Position numbers and translations under genes: made by a program
From: Arachis hypogaea
Lineage: Eukaryota > Streptophyta > Magnoliopsida > Fabales > Fabaceae
Length of the DNA stretch: 64,000 nt
NCBI RefSeq assembly: GCF_003086295.3
Contig: NC_092045.1
Location: 26,516,022-26,580,021, forward strand
Direction: 5' to 3'
Part shown: in pieces, positions 10,292 to 19,531 of the stretch
Numbering within the stretch: the stretch's first letter is position 1
How the letters are laid out: every line of letters begins with the position of its first letter
Notes under the pieces: generated by a model
What the model was told of the DNA's origin: nothing
Databases searched by the model: none
Seen by the model: the letters and a program-made list of their open reading frames with translations, nothing else

Positions 10292-10681
10292 TTACATACT
10301 AATGATCATGAAGTAGAGACACAAAACATAGATAAACACAACATTAAAAACCAAAAATAGAAAGAAATAAAGAACAAGGAATGAATCCACCTGAGTGAGG
10401 GTGGTGCCTTCTTGAAGGTCCAATGGTGCTTTTTGAGCTCCTCTATGTCTCTTCCTTGCTTCTGTTGAATGATTCCTAGTAATTTTGGTGTTTCTACCCT
10501 TAGTTGCTTCCAATATTTGTGTGGAGGATAACTTATTCCCTGAGGTATCTCAGGGATCTCTTGATTTGCAGCCACATGTTCTACCACTGAGCTATGACGG
10601 CTTATAGTCTTTCCATCTCCCAAGACTCGGAGGTGGAAGCTTTTGTCTTCCCTTTGAGGTTTCTCTGGCCTTAGGTGCCAT
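10292..10681 (-). pseudogene. ORF2 remnant of element C (start and tail joined by a tRNA-like insert)
   Basis: The ATG at 10679-10681 and about 60 bp after it match the ORF2 start of E (43109), and 10292-10555 match the ORF2 tail of E (44005-44263), including a P-P-x-x-Y-W-x-Q-L stretch and the glutamine-rich tail. Most of the body present in E (about 850 bp) is absent. In its place is about 45 bp resembling tRNA-Cys. The frame is broken, so no ORF2 protein is expected from C. Confidence 0.75.
10558..10602 (-). other. tRNA-Cys-like 5' fragment embedded in element C
   Basis: On the minus strand 10596-10558 reads CATAGCTCAGTGGTAGAACA followed by TGTGGCTGCAAATCAAGAG. This matches, with about five mismatches over 39 nt, plant tRNA-Cys(GCA) from base 7 or so through the D arm, anticodon arm (CTGCAAATC) and into the variable region, as I remember it. 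TAGCTCAGTGG is a good A box. The acceptor and T arms are missing, so it is not a functional tRNA gene. Confidence 0.7.
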
Positions 10682-10719
10682 TAATGGTAATGGAAAAGCA
10701 AAAAAGCTATGCTTTTACC

Positions 10720-10754
10720 ACACCAAACTTAAAATATTGCTCGCCCTCGAGCAA
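10720..10754 (-). promoter_or_regulatory. AGGG-loop hairpin plus TTTTAAGTTTGGTGTGG box upstream of ORF2 in C
   Basis: Minus strand: perfect 7-bp stem TTGCTCG-AGGG-CGAGCAA (10737-10754), then TTTTAAGTTTGGTG ending at 10720, about 40 bp before the ORF2 ATG. The E copy is 43035-43071. A further small hairpin AAAAGC-ATA-GCTTTT follows in both. Confidence 0.7.
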
Positions 10755-11080
10755 GAGAAGAAAGAAGAGAGGAAGACGAAGAAGAAGAAAATGGAGGTGA
10801 GTGAGGGGAGATGGATTCGGCTATATGGGTGGGATTGGGTGGGAAAGAGAAGTTGAATTGTAAAGGTAGGTGGGGTGTATGGGGAAGAGTGGATAGATGT
10901 AGGTGGTGAATGAAAAATAGAAGGAATGACCATGAATGGAAAGAGAGAGGGCGAGGTAGGTGGGGATCCTGTGAGGTCCATAGATCCTGAGATGATCCTG
11001 TGGGGTCCACAGGTCCTGAGGTGTCAAGGAATTCCATCCCTGCACCAAATAGGCATGTAAATTGCCTTGGCACACCATTC
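10755..11080 (-). other. CT-rich leader upstream of ORF2 in C
   Basis: On the minus strand a pyrimidine-rich tract like a plant 5' untranslated leader, homologous to 42690-43030 of E. The TATATAAA found there in E is degraded here to CATATAG. Confidence 0.5.
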
Positions 11081-11081
11081 T

Positions 11082-11330
11082 GGCGTTTAAACGCCCATTG
11101 GTGCACGTTCTGGGCGTTCAACGCCCATGTAAAGCATGTTTCTGGCGTTGAACGCCAGTTTCATGCTTGTTACTGGCGTTTAGCGCCAGTTTTTCCTCTC
11201 TGGGCACATTCTTGGCATTCAGCGCCAGGATGTTGCTTGTTTCTGGCGTTCAGCGCCAGAATGGTGCTCTGTTCTGGCGTTGAACGCCGGCCAGATGCAC
11301 CTTACTGGCGTTGAACGCCAGCCCGTACGT
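11082..11330 (-). repeat. Array of CTGGCGTTGAACGCCAG palindromes in C
   Basis: About eight near-perfect dyads of the type CTGGCGTTNAACGCCAG, spaced about 31-38 bp apart and separated by short spacers often containing GCATG or GCTTGT. The E counterpart is 42324-42600. The same dyad occurs in the LTRs of both elements. Confidence 0.85.
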
Positions 11331-11464
11331 CCTCCAGGGTGAAAAATTTTTTTCTTCTGTTTTTGACTCTATTTTTAATTTTTTTGATTTTTTTCGTGAC
11401 TCCTCATGATCATGTACCTAATAAAACACAAAATAACAATATAATAAAAATTAGATAAATAAAA

Positions 11465-11530
11465 TTGGGTTGCCTCCCAACAAGCGCTTCTTTAATGTCA
11501 ATAGCTTGACAGTGGCTCTATGAGAGCCAC
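11465..11530 (-). promoter_or_regulatory. Post-ORF hairpin cassette, copy in C
   Basis: Three stems follow the gag-protease stop on the minus strand: GTGGCTCT-CAT-AGAGCCAC (11512-11530, 8 bp), GTCAA-GCTA-TTGAC (11497-11510), then after AAGAAGCGCTTG the stem TTGGG-AGGCAA-CCCAA (11465-11480). The last two correspond in place and spacing to the pairs in A, B, D and E. Confidence 0.75.
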
Positions 11531-11537
11531 AAGGTGA

Positions 11538-13865
11538 TCAGGTCAATGTTAGTGTAGTCCCAACACCAAACTTAGAGTTTGGATATGGGGTCTTAACACC
11601 AAACTTAGAGTTTGGTTGTGGCCTCACAACACCAAACTTAGAGTTTGACTGTGTGGGTTCTTCTTGACTCTGAACTGAGAGAAGCTTTTCATGCTTACTC
11701 TCTTCTGTCACAGAGGGATGGCCATGTGCTTTAAACACAAGGTAGTCCCCATTCAATTGAAGGACTAACTCACCTCTGTTGACATCTATCACAGCTTCTG
11801 CTGTGGCTAGGAAAGGTCTTCCAAGGATGATGCAATCATCCTCTTCCTTCCTAGTGTCTAAGATTATGAAATCAGCAGGGATGTAAAGGCCTTCAACCTT
11901 TACTAGCACGTCCTCTACTATTCCATAAGCTTGTCTCAATGACTTATCTGCCAATTGCAATGAGAACAAGGCAGGTTGTACCTCAATGATCCCTAGCTTC
12001 TCCATTACAGAGAGTGGCATAAGATTTATCCCTGACCCCAGATCACATAGAGCTTTTTCAAAGCTCATGGTGCCTATGGTACAAGGTATTAAGAACTTGC
12101 CAGGATCTTGTTTCTTTTGAGGTAGAGTTTTCTGAATCCAAGTATCTAGTTCACTAATGAGCAAGGGATGTTCACTTTCCCAAGTCTCATTACCAAACAA
12201 CTTGGCATTCAGCTTCATGATAGCTCCTAAGTATTGAGCAACTTGTTCTCCAGTCACATCTTCATCCTCTTCAGAGGAAGAATAGTCTTCAGAGCTCATG
12301 AATGGCAGAAGGAGATTTAATGGAATCTCTATGGTCTCTGTATGGGCCTCAGATTCCCTTGGATCCTTAATGGAAAACTCCTTCTTGCTTGAGGGACGTC
12401 CCAGGAGGTCTTCCTCACTAGGATTTTCGTCCTCCTCCTCCCTTGTGCATTCGGCCACATTGATCACATCAATGGCCTTGCACTCTCCTTTTGGATTTTC
12501 TTCTGTATTGCTTGGGAGAATACTGGGAGGAGTTTCAATGACTTTCTTACTCAGCTGGCCCACTTGTGCCTCCAAATTTCTGATGGAGGATCTTGTTTCA
12601 TTCATGAAACTGAAAGTGGCCTTTGACAGATCAGAGACAATATTGGCTAAATTAGAAGTGTTTTGTTCAGAATTCTCTGTCTGTTGCTGAGAAGATGATG
12701 GATATGGCTTGCTATTGCTTAGCCTATTGCGTCCACCATTGTTAAAGCCTTGTTGAGGCTTTTGTTGATCCTTCCAAGAGAAATTTGGATGATTTCTCCA
12801 TGATGGATTATAGGTGTTTCCATAAGGTTCACCCATATAATTAACCTCTGCCATGGCAGGGTTCTCAGGATCATAAGCTTCTTCAGAAGCTGCCTCTCTA
12901 GTGTTGTTGGATGCATGTTGCAGCCCATTCAGATTTTGAGAGATTATGTTGACCTGTTGAGTCAACATTTTGTTCTGAGCCAATATGGCATTCAGAGCAT
13001 CAATTTCAAGAACTCCTTTCTTCTGAGGTATCCCATTATTCACAGAATTCCTCTCAGAGGTATACATGAACTGGTTGTTTGCAACCATATCAATGAGTTC
13101 TTGAGCCTCTTCAAGCATTTTCTTCAGGTGAATAGATCCACCTGCAGAATGGTCCAATGACATTTTCGAAAATTCAGAGAGACCATAATAGAATATATCT
13201 AATAGGGTCCATTCTGAAAACATGTCAGATGGACATCTTTTGGTCAGCTGCTTGTATTTTTCCCAAGCTTCATAGAGGGATTCACCATCTTTTTGTTTGA
13301 AGGTTTGAACATCCACTCTCAGCTTACTCAGCTTTTGAGGAGGAAAGAATTTATCCAAGAAGGCAGTGACCAGCTTATCCCAGGAGTCCAGGCTATCCTT
13401 AGGTTGTGAATCCAACCATATTCTAGCTCTGTCTCTTACTGCAAAAGGGAAAAGCATGAGTCTGTAGACTTCAGGATCAACTCCATTCGTCTTTACAGTC
13501 TCACAGATCTGCAAGAACTCAGTTAAAAACTGATAAGGATCTTCAGATGGAAGTCCATAAAACTTGCAGTTTTGTTGCATTAATGCAACTAGTTGAGGCT
13601 TAAGCTCAAAGTTATTGGCTCCAATGGCAGGAATGGAGATGCTTCTTCCATCAAACTTGGATGTTGGCTTTGTGAAGTCACCAAGCATTCTCCTTGCATT
13701 ATTATTATTATTATTTTCGGCTGCCATCTCTTTCTCTTGTTCGAAAATTTCTGAAAGGTTACCTTTAGAATAATTTAATTTAGCTTCTCTTAATTTTCTC
13801 TTCAGAGTCCTTTCAGGTTCTGGATCAACTTCAGCAAGAGTGCCTTTTTCCTTTTTCCTGCTCAT
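11538..13865 (-). CDS. Gag-protease of element C
   Basis: 775 intact codons. The N-terminus is basic (KRKLREAK around residue 23), with a short Asn run coded by an ATT-type trinucleotide repeat near residue 50. Residues about 105-245 form a Ty3/gypsy retrotransposon gag (capsid) domain, with FYGLPSEDPYQFL, the RARIWL and W-x-x-F-L-x-K-F-F motifs and a DIFYYGL end. I see no CCHC knuckle. Residues about 595-735 are a retropepsin-like protease with catalytic DLGSG (in place of D-T/S-G) and the flap-side IILGRPFL. The C-terminus carries three PNSKFGV repeats, coded by palindromic CCAAACTCTAAGTTTGG. The frame ends before any reverse transcriptase. The protein would form particles from its own RNA but needs reverse transcriptase and integrase from another element. 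E carries a broken orthologue (39785-42096). Confidence 0.9.
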   Translation of the reverse strand: MSRKKEKGTLAEVDPEPERTLKRKLREAKLNYSKGNLSEIFEQEKEMAAENNNNNNARRMLGDFTKPTSKFDGRSISIPAIGANNFELKPQLVALMQQNCKFYGLPSEDPYQFLTEFLQICETVKTNGVDPEVYRLMLFPFAVRDRARIWLDSQPKDSLDSWDKLVTAFLDKFFPPQKLSKLRVDVQTFKQKDGESLYEAWEKYKQLTKRCPSDMFSEWTLLDIFYYGLSEFSKMSLDHSAGGSIHLKKMLEEAQELIDMVANNQFMYTSERNSVNNGIPQKKGVLEIDALNAILAQNKMLTQQVNIISQNLNGLQHASNNTREAASEEAYDPENPAMAEVNYMGEPYGNTYNPSWRNHPNFSWKDQQKPQQGFNNGGRNRLSNSKPYPSSSQQQTENSEQNTSNLANIVSDLSKATFSFMNETRSSIRNLEAQVGQLSKKVIETPPSILPSNTEENPKGECKAIDVINVAECTREEEDENPSEEDLLGRPSSKKEFSIKDPRESEAHTETIEIPLNLLLPFMSSEDYSSSEEDEDVTGEQVAQYLGAIMKLNAKLFGNETWESEHPLLISELDTWIQKTLPQKKQDPGKFLIPCTIGTMSFEKALCDLGSGINLMPLSVMEKLGIIEVQPALFSLQLADKSLRQAYGIVEDVLVKVEGLYIPADFIILDTRKEEDDCIILGRPFLATAEAVIDVNRGELVLQLNGDYLVFKAHGHPSVTEESKHEKLLSVQSQEEPTQSNSKFGVVRPQPNSKFGVKTPYPNSKFGVGTTLTLT

Positions 13866-15415
13866 ATGAAAGAGAAGAAAACAAGAAAAGAAAGAGAAAT
13901 CCTCTATGTCACAGTATAGAGATTCCTTTATGTTAGTAGAAGAAGAAGGGGGTAGAAGAATGAAGAAGGATGAATTCGGATTTTTGGATGAAGAGAGGTG
14001 AAGAGAAGTGTTAGTAATTAAATAATTAAATAAAAGAAGAAAAGAGAAGGAGAAATTCGAAAATAATTTTTGAAAAAGAGGTTAGTAATTTTCGAAAATC
14101 AAAGACAAAATATAATTAAAATTAAAATTTAAAACAAAAAAAATTTTTGAAAAAGAGAGGGAAAAGTAGTTAGGTGGTTTTGAAAAAGATAAGAAACAAA
14201 CAAAAGTTAGTTAGTTGATTGAAAAAGATTTGAAATCAAATTTTGAAAAAGATAAGAGGATAAGAAGTTAGATAAGATATTTTAAAATCAAATTTTGAAA
14301 AAGATAAAATTTTTGAAAAAGATAAGATAAAAGATAAAAAGATAAGATAAAAATTTTAATAAAAAGATATTTTGAAAAAGATTTAATTTTTTAAAAAGAC
14401 TCAACTAACAAGAAACTACAAGATAAGATTCTAGAACTTAAAGATTGAACCTTTCTTAACAAGAAAGTAACAAACTTCAAATTTTTGAACCAATCACATT
14501 AATTGTTAGCTAATTTTCGAAAATTTGATATAAAGATAAGAAAAAGATTTTGAAAATATTTTGAAAAAGATTTTTGAAATTTTCGAAATTTATAAAAAAA
14601 ATGAAAAAGATATGATTTTTGAAAAAGATTTTGAAAAGATAAGATTTTTAAAATTGAAATTTTGACTTGACTTGTAAGAAACAACTAATTTTGAAAATTT
14701 TTTTGACCAAGTCAACCCAAAATTTCGAAAATTTTTTTGACCAAGTCAACCCAAAATTTCGAAAATTTGGAGGAAAATAAGGAAAAGATATTTTTTTTTA
14801 TTTTTTGAATTTTTAATTATGAAAGAGAAAAACAACAAAAATATTCAATGCATGAAATTTTTAGATCAAAACAATGAATGCATGCAAGAATGCTATGAAT
14901 GTCAAGATGAACACCAAGAACACTTTGAAGATCATGATGAACATCAAGAACATATTTTTGAATTTTTTTTTTTTTTTGCAAAGAAAACATGCAAGACACC
15001 AAACTTAGAAATCTTTAATGCATGAAAAATATGAATGCAAAGATGCACATGAAAAACAAGAAAAGACACAAAACAAGAAACCATCAAGATCAAACAAGAA
15101 GACTTGTCAAGAACAACTTGAAGATCATGAAGAACACTATGAATGCATGGGATTTTCGAAAAAATGCAAGAAAAAATTTTAAAAGCATGCAATTGACACC
15201 AAACTTAAAAATTGACTCAAGACTCAAACAAGAAACACAAAATATTTTTGATTTTTATGATTTTATGATTTTTTTTTGTATTTTTATTTTAATTTTGTCG
15301 AAAAACATTTTTGGAAAAACGAAAAATAAAAGAAAAATTTTGAAAAAGATTTTTGAAAAGAAAATTACCTAATCTGAGCAACAAGACGAACCGTCAGTTG
15401 TCCATACTCGAACAA
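13866..15415 (-). other. Leader of element C between primer site and gag
   Basis: AT-rich, 1.55 kb. On the minus strand ATCTTTTTCAAAA-type units repeat irregularly from about 14040 to 14790, and poly-T/A runs are frequent. TAAGTTTGGTGT occurs twice (14996-15007, 15196-15207). Short frames here look random. The E homologue is 38190-39780. Confidence 0.75.
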
Positions 15416-15433
15416 TCCCCGGCAACGGCGCCA
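15416..15433 (-). other. Primer-binding site of C (tRNA-Asp)
   Basis: On the minus strand TGGCGCCGTTGCCGGGGA, a perfect 18-nt match to the tRNA-Asp type, six bases from the 5' LTR. Confidence 0.92.
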
Positions 15434-15439
15434 AAAACT

Positions 15440-17086
15440 TGGTGGACGAAATTGTGATCACTATTCTTAAAGTTGTATGAAATTATTATTGTGGCACCAG
15501 TTGAATTCACAACTCTGTTCAACTAACCAGCAAGTGTACTGGGTCGTCCAAGTAATAAACCTTACGTGAGTAAGGGTCGATCCCACAGAGATTGTTGGTA
15601 TGAAGCAAGCTATGGTCATCTTGTAGATCTCAGTTAGTGAGTGGAATCATAGGGTCAAATGGAATTAAATTGGATAAATAAAATAAGTAAAAGGGATAGA
15701 GATACTTATGCAGATTCATTGGTGGGAATTTCAGATAAGCGAATGAAGATACTGTATGGCTCAAGGACACCTGCTCTCCTACTGCTTCAACTCAATCCTT
15801 CTTACTCCTTTCCATGGCAAGCTGTATGTAGGGCATCACCGTTGTCAATGGCTACATCCCATCCTCTCAGTGAAAACGTTCCTATGCTCTGTCACAGTAC
15901 GGCTAATCATCTGTCGGTTCTCAATCAGGTTGGAATAGAATCCCTTGATTCTTTTGCGCTTGTCATCACGCCCAGCCTTCAGGAGTTTGAAGCTCGTCAC
16001 AGTCATTCAATCCCAGGATCCTACTCGGAATACCACAGACAAGGTTTAGACTTTTCGGATCCTCATGAATGCTGCCATCTATCTAACTTATACCACGAAG
16101 ATTCTGTTGGGGAATCTAAGAGATACACATTCAAGCTCTGTTGCATGTAGAACGGAAGTGGTTGTCAATCACGTGCGTTCATAAGTGAGAATGATAATGA
16201 GGGTTACTTATCATCACATTCATCATGTTCTTGGGTACGAATGAATATCTTGGAATAAGAATAAGAGAGATTTGAATAAAAGACAATAGAATTGCATTAA
16301 TACTTGAGGTACAGCAGAGCTCCACACCCTTAATCTATGGTGTGCAGAAACTCCACCGTTGAAAATACATAAGTAAAAGGTTCAGGCATGGCCGAATGGC
16401 CAGCCCCCTTGTGGTCACAAGACCGAATGATCCAAGACCTAAAGTGATCAAAGATATCTAATACAATAGATAAATGTTCTATTTATAATAAACTAGCTCC
16501 TAGGGTTTACATGAGTAAGTAATTGATGCATAAATCCACTTCCGGGACCCACTTGGTGTATGCTTGGGCTGAGCATGATTAATCCACGAGCTGAGGCTTC
16601 TCTTGGAGTTGAACTCCGAGTTATGACGTGTTTTGGGCGTTCAACTCCGGATCATGACGTTTTTCTGGCGTTTAACTCCAGACAGCAGCTTGTACTTGGC
16701 GTTCAACGCCAAGTTACGTCGTTATTCTTCGAATAAAGTATGAACTATTATATATTGCTGGAAAGCTCTGGATGTCTACATTCCAACGCCGTTGAGAGCG
16801 CACTAATTAGAGTTCTGTAGCTCCAGAAAATCCATTTCGAGGGCAGGGAGGTCAGATTCCAATAGCATCAGCAGTCCTTTTGTCAGCCTTCTTCAGAGTT
16901 TTGCTCAAGTCCCTCAATTTTAGCCAGAATTTACCTGAAATCACAGAAAAACACACAAACTCATAGTAAAGTCCAGAAATGTGAATTTAACATAAAAACT
17001 AGTGAAAACATCCCTAAAAGTAGCTTAAACTTACTAAAAACTACCTAAAAACAATGCCAAAAAGCGTATAAATTATCCGCTCATCA
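15440..17086 (-). repeat. 5' LTR of element C
   Basis: 1647 bp, same ends as 7648-9294 and about 1.2 percent different. The putative TATA box TATAAATAG on the minus strand is at 16479-16487. Confidence 0.95.
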
Positions 17087-18181
17087 GCCACCTTCTCTTT
17101 CTTCCTCATCACAACCTAACCTCTCTCCCTCTCAACTACCCAGTTCATACCGGCCGTCGCAGCAACCGCCGTTGCCGCCATCACCGCGGCTGCGATCGTC
17201 CACCGTCACACGTCTCTCTCTCACTTTCTCTCTCCGCCTCAGTCTCTCACCCTCACCCCTGTCCGTAGCCACCACCGCCTTCATTCCACCACCCACAGCC
17301 GGTCGTCTTCACCGCCACCGTTCACGGCGATGCAAGTTTCTGTCTCTGCTGCCCCTGCCCTATCCTAGTCCCCTTTACCATTCTCAGTTCTTCCCAGCTT
17401 CCAAGTTCCTGCTCAATTTCTGTTTTTCTGTTTCCCTTTTTTTTATTGTCCATTTCTGTAGTTACTGTAATTGTCTGTTAGTTAGTTAAATTCAAATTTT
17501 GCATGTTAGGTTAGATAGAAATAATTGCGGTTAGGTAGCTAGGGCTGGATAGAGGATTCTAGGCCTGATAATTGCTCCGTATGTGCATATTTGCTGCTTG
17601 CTTCCTTGGGTACTGTATGTTGGTTTTGGGTTGCTATTTCATGTGATATGTGTTGCTAAATAATATCTGTTTGCTGCTGTGCGTGATTGATGTTGCCTTC
17701 TTGCTATTCGTGCTATTTTGCTATCCGGGAACGTCCAGTTTTAAGCCGGAATGCTGCCCAATTTTCAAGAAAATTTGTTTCATTTTGGTCTTTATTTCAA
17801 ATTTGGGCATATTTCTGTTTCCTTTTTGACTCCCCGGATTTGCGTCATTCACTGTGAACATGAACCACAACTTCTCTTTTAATTGCGCATAAATATCATC
17901 ATATCCCTAACCTACTTTTCTAACTCACTAATTTCTTTAACCATTTACCTTCCACTCCTCTTTAACCTTCTTTAACAATTCTTTTACACTTTGATGATAT
18001 TATTACCTTTTGAATAAGAATTGTTGCCTCTAATGAGGATTGCATTCACTTATGTTTTCCTTGTTCACTTTTGCATATTCTTTGCAACATCATCATTTTT
18101 TTTTACTAGCCGACTGTATCCTGAACATGCCCCCTTTGTTACATGCTAAGTGTTTTATATATACTATCATATTTTTTTAGG
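17087..18181 (+). other. CT-rich leader and putative intron before ORF2 of B
   Basis: Continues B after the GCCAC duplication. 17092-17400 is CT- and CCGCC-rich like a plant 5' untranslated exon. From about 17470 to 18181 the sequence is T-rich like a plant intron and ends in a T tract plus TAG exactly one base before the ORF2 ATG. The 105-codon frame at 17172-17489 is judged accidental. Donor not identified. Confidence 0.5.
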
Positions 18182-19531
18182 ATGTCGGATAAAGGCAAAG
18201 CCATAGCCCCTGCCACCTCTTCTAAGAAAAGAAAGCACTCTACACCCTCTATTCCCTCCGTTTACAAGCATTATGCTAAGAACCCATTAAATGATGAAGA
18301 CAAAGAAAATCAGCAGTTACCTTCCACCGACCCAGCCAAGTTTTCCAATCTCTACTGTGAGCTTCGATTTTCCAAATATCGAACAACAAAGCTGAATACT
18401 GAGAAGAAATTGCTCCTACCTAATGATGTGAGACGATCAATTACTAGTCGTATCCTTGAGTTGGGCATAGACTTTGTTGACCGGGATTTGGGGGATATCA
18501 ATATATCTTGGGTCAAGGAATTTTACTGCAACTTCTTCCGTCCGACTTTGGATTTGGTTCAGGTGAGGGGTAGAGAGGTCATGATTACTGAGACTGCTAT
18601 TGAGGAGGCGCTACAGTGCCGGCATGTTCCTGATGACTTGTGTGCCCATCAGCAAGCCGAGTTGGCCATACACAGCATGACTTTTGATTATGAGGCACTT
18701 AGGAGCGTCATTGGGTTACCAGATGCCACATGGGTTATGGATGCAAACAATACTAAGCCAAAAGGGATGCTCTTTACTCATCTGACTCGTGAGGCCAAGA
18801 CTTGGCAGATGATATTCGCATGCTATGTCTTACCCACCACTCACTTCTCTGAGATCCCTATGGAGATGCTTCTACTGATTGGGTATGTCATGGAGGGGAA
18901 GGATGTCTCTTTTCCTAGGCTTATCCGGCAATGTATGTGGCGGGCGCATATTCGTGGCCTACTCCCATTTCCTACTTTGGTCATGAGTATGGCGGCCCTA
19001 GCTGAGGTACCTTGGTTAGATGATGATGTGCGACCACCACCACCTGATGCAGATGACAGGGAGATTACTATTCCCTGGGGTGGTTGGGTGCATGAGAGGC
19101 CCCCTGCTAGACGCCGTTCTAGGGCCAGGGCAGTGGTAGGGACACCTTCACCGTCGGCCCCTACAGCAGCCCCATCTTCTTCTACAGTTGCTGCCCCCTC
19201 ATCATCTACGGTTCCACCAGCAGCACCTGAGCCTACCTACTTACTGGTCCAACATCTTTTCCGGTTTTTAGAGCGCGAGAGACGCCATGTCAGACGCCGA
19301 TTGGATAGGATGGACCAGGCACTTATTTCCCTGGGTGCTGAGCTACCTCCGCTTCCCGATTCTCCGGCCTCCGATGAGCAGGATCATCAGGAGGAGGATG
19401 CGGAGGCACCGATTCAGCAGGATGCTCCCCCAGTTGCCCCGGACACCACAGAGCCACAGCCAGAGCCAGCTCCACCGCCTCAGACAGTTTCGGCACCTAC
19501 CGTTGTACCTCCTACTGATCCTCTGGTTTAG
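18182..19531 (+). CDS. ORF2 of element B: putative plant transposon protein family
   Basis: 449 residues, intact. I start it at the ATG following TTTTTTTAGG, because ORF2 of A starts at the same place relative to an AG and the upstream extension is hydrophobic and unlike its relatives. The N-terminus is basic with KKRKH, a likely nuclear localisation signal. Residues about 50-290 match, by memory, the Pfam 'putative plant transposon protein' domain: W-V-x-E-F-Y-x-N-F motif, VRGREV, ITETAIEEAL, a K-x-x-x-x-x-x-LTREAKTW stretch and V-M-E-G. About 300-370 is Pro/Ser/Ala-rich. A short helical, Arg-rich segment (FRFLERERRHVRRRLDR) precedes an acidic Pro/Glu tail. Homologues are in A, E and, as fragments, C, D and the I2 element. 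It occupies the env-like position. The function is unknown. Confidence 0.8.
   Translation: MSDKGKAIAPATSSKKRKHSTPSIPSVYKHYAKNPLNDEDKENQQLPSTDPAKFSNLYCELRFSKYRTTKLNTEKKLLLPNDVRRSITSRILELGIDFVDRDLGDINISWVKEFYCNFFRPTLDLVQVRGREVMITETAIEEALQCRHVPDDLCAHQQAELAIHSMTFDYEALRSVIGLPDATWVMDANNTKPKGMLFTHLTREAKTWQMIFACYVLPTTHFSEIPMEMLLLIGYVMEGKDVSFPRLIRQCMWRAHIRGLLPFPTLVMSMAALAEVPWLDDDVRPPPPDADDREITIPWGGWVHERPPARRRSRARAVVGTPSPSAPTAAPSSSTVAAPSSSTVPPAAPEPTYLLVQHLFRFLERERRHVRRRLDRMDQALISLGAELPPLPDSPASDEQDHQEEDAEAPIQQDAPPVAPDTTEPQPEPAPPPQTVSAPTVVPPTDPLV

Larger units (their letters stand above)
7648..17086 (-). mobile_element. Element C: non-autonomous gag-protease LTR retrotransposon
   Basis: LTRs 7648-9294 and 15440-17086 (both 1647 bp, about 20 differences by eye) are flanked by GCCAC (7643-7647, 17087-17091). 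Minus-strand element: primer site 15416-15433, gag-protease 13865-11538, cassette, palindrome array, ORF2 remnant, polypurine-like tract 9295-9310. There is no reverse transcriptase, RNase H or integrase anywhere in 9.4 kb. It is the youngest of the A-B-C nest. Confidence 0.95.

Noticed and set aside
10558..10602. Functional tRNA-Cys gene
   Set aside because: Only the 5' half is present; T arm and acceptor 3' strand are missing.
11082..11330. CRISPR-like regular array of short palindromes
   Set aside because: Plant retrotransposon context, repeats imperfect, spacers share words with each other, counterpart in E at the same position; it is a family-specific palindrome array.
17172..17489. 105-codon Pro/Ser-rich frame after element C
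   Set aside because: CT-rich leader composition, no conserved counterpart in A or E; more likely an untranslated exon.
18143..18181. Earlier start for ORF2 of B
   Set aside because: Extra codons code a hydrophobic, intron-like T-rich stretch absent from the other ORF2 copies; the AG-GATG arrangement is shared with A.
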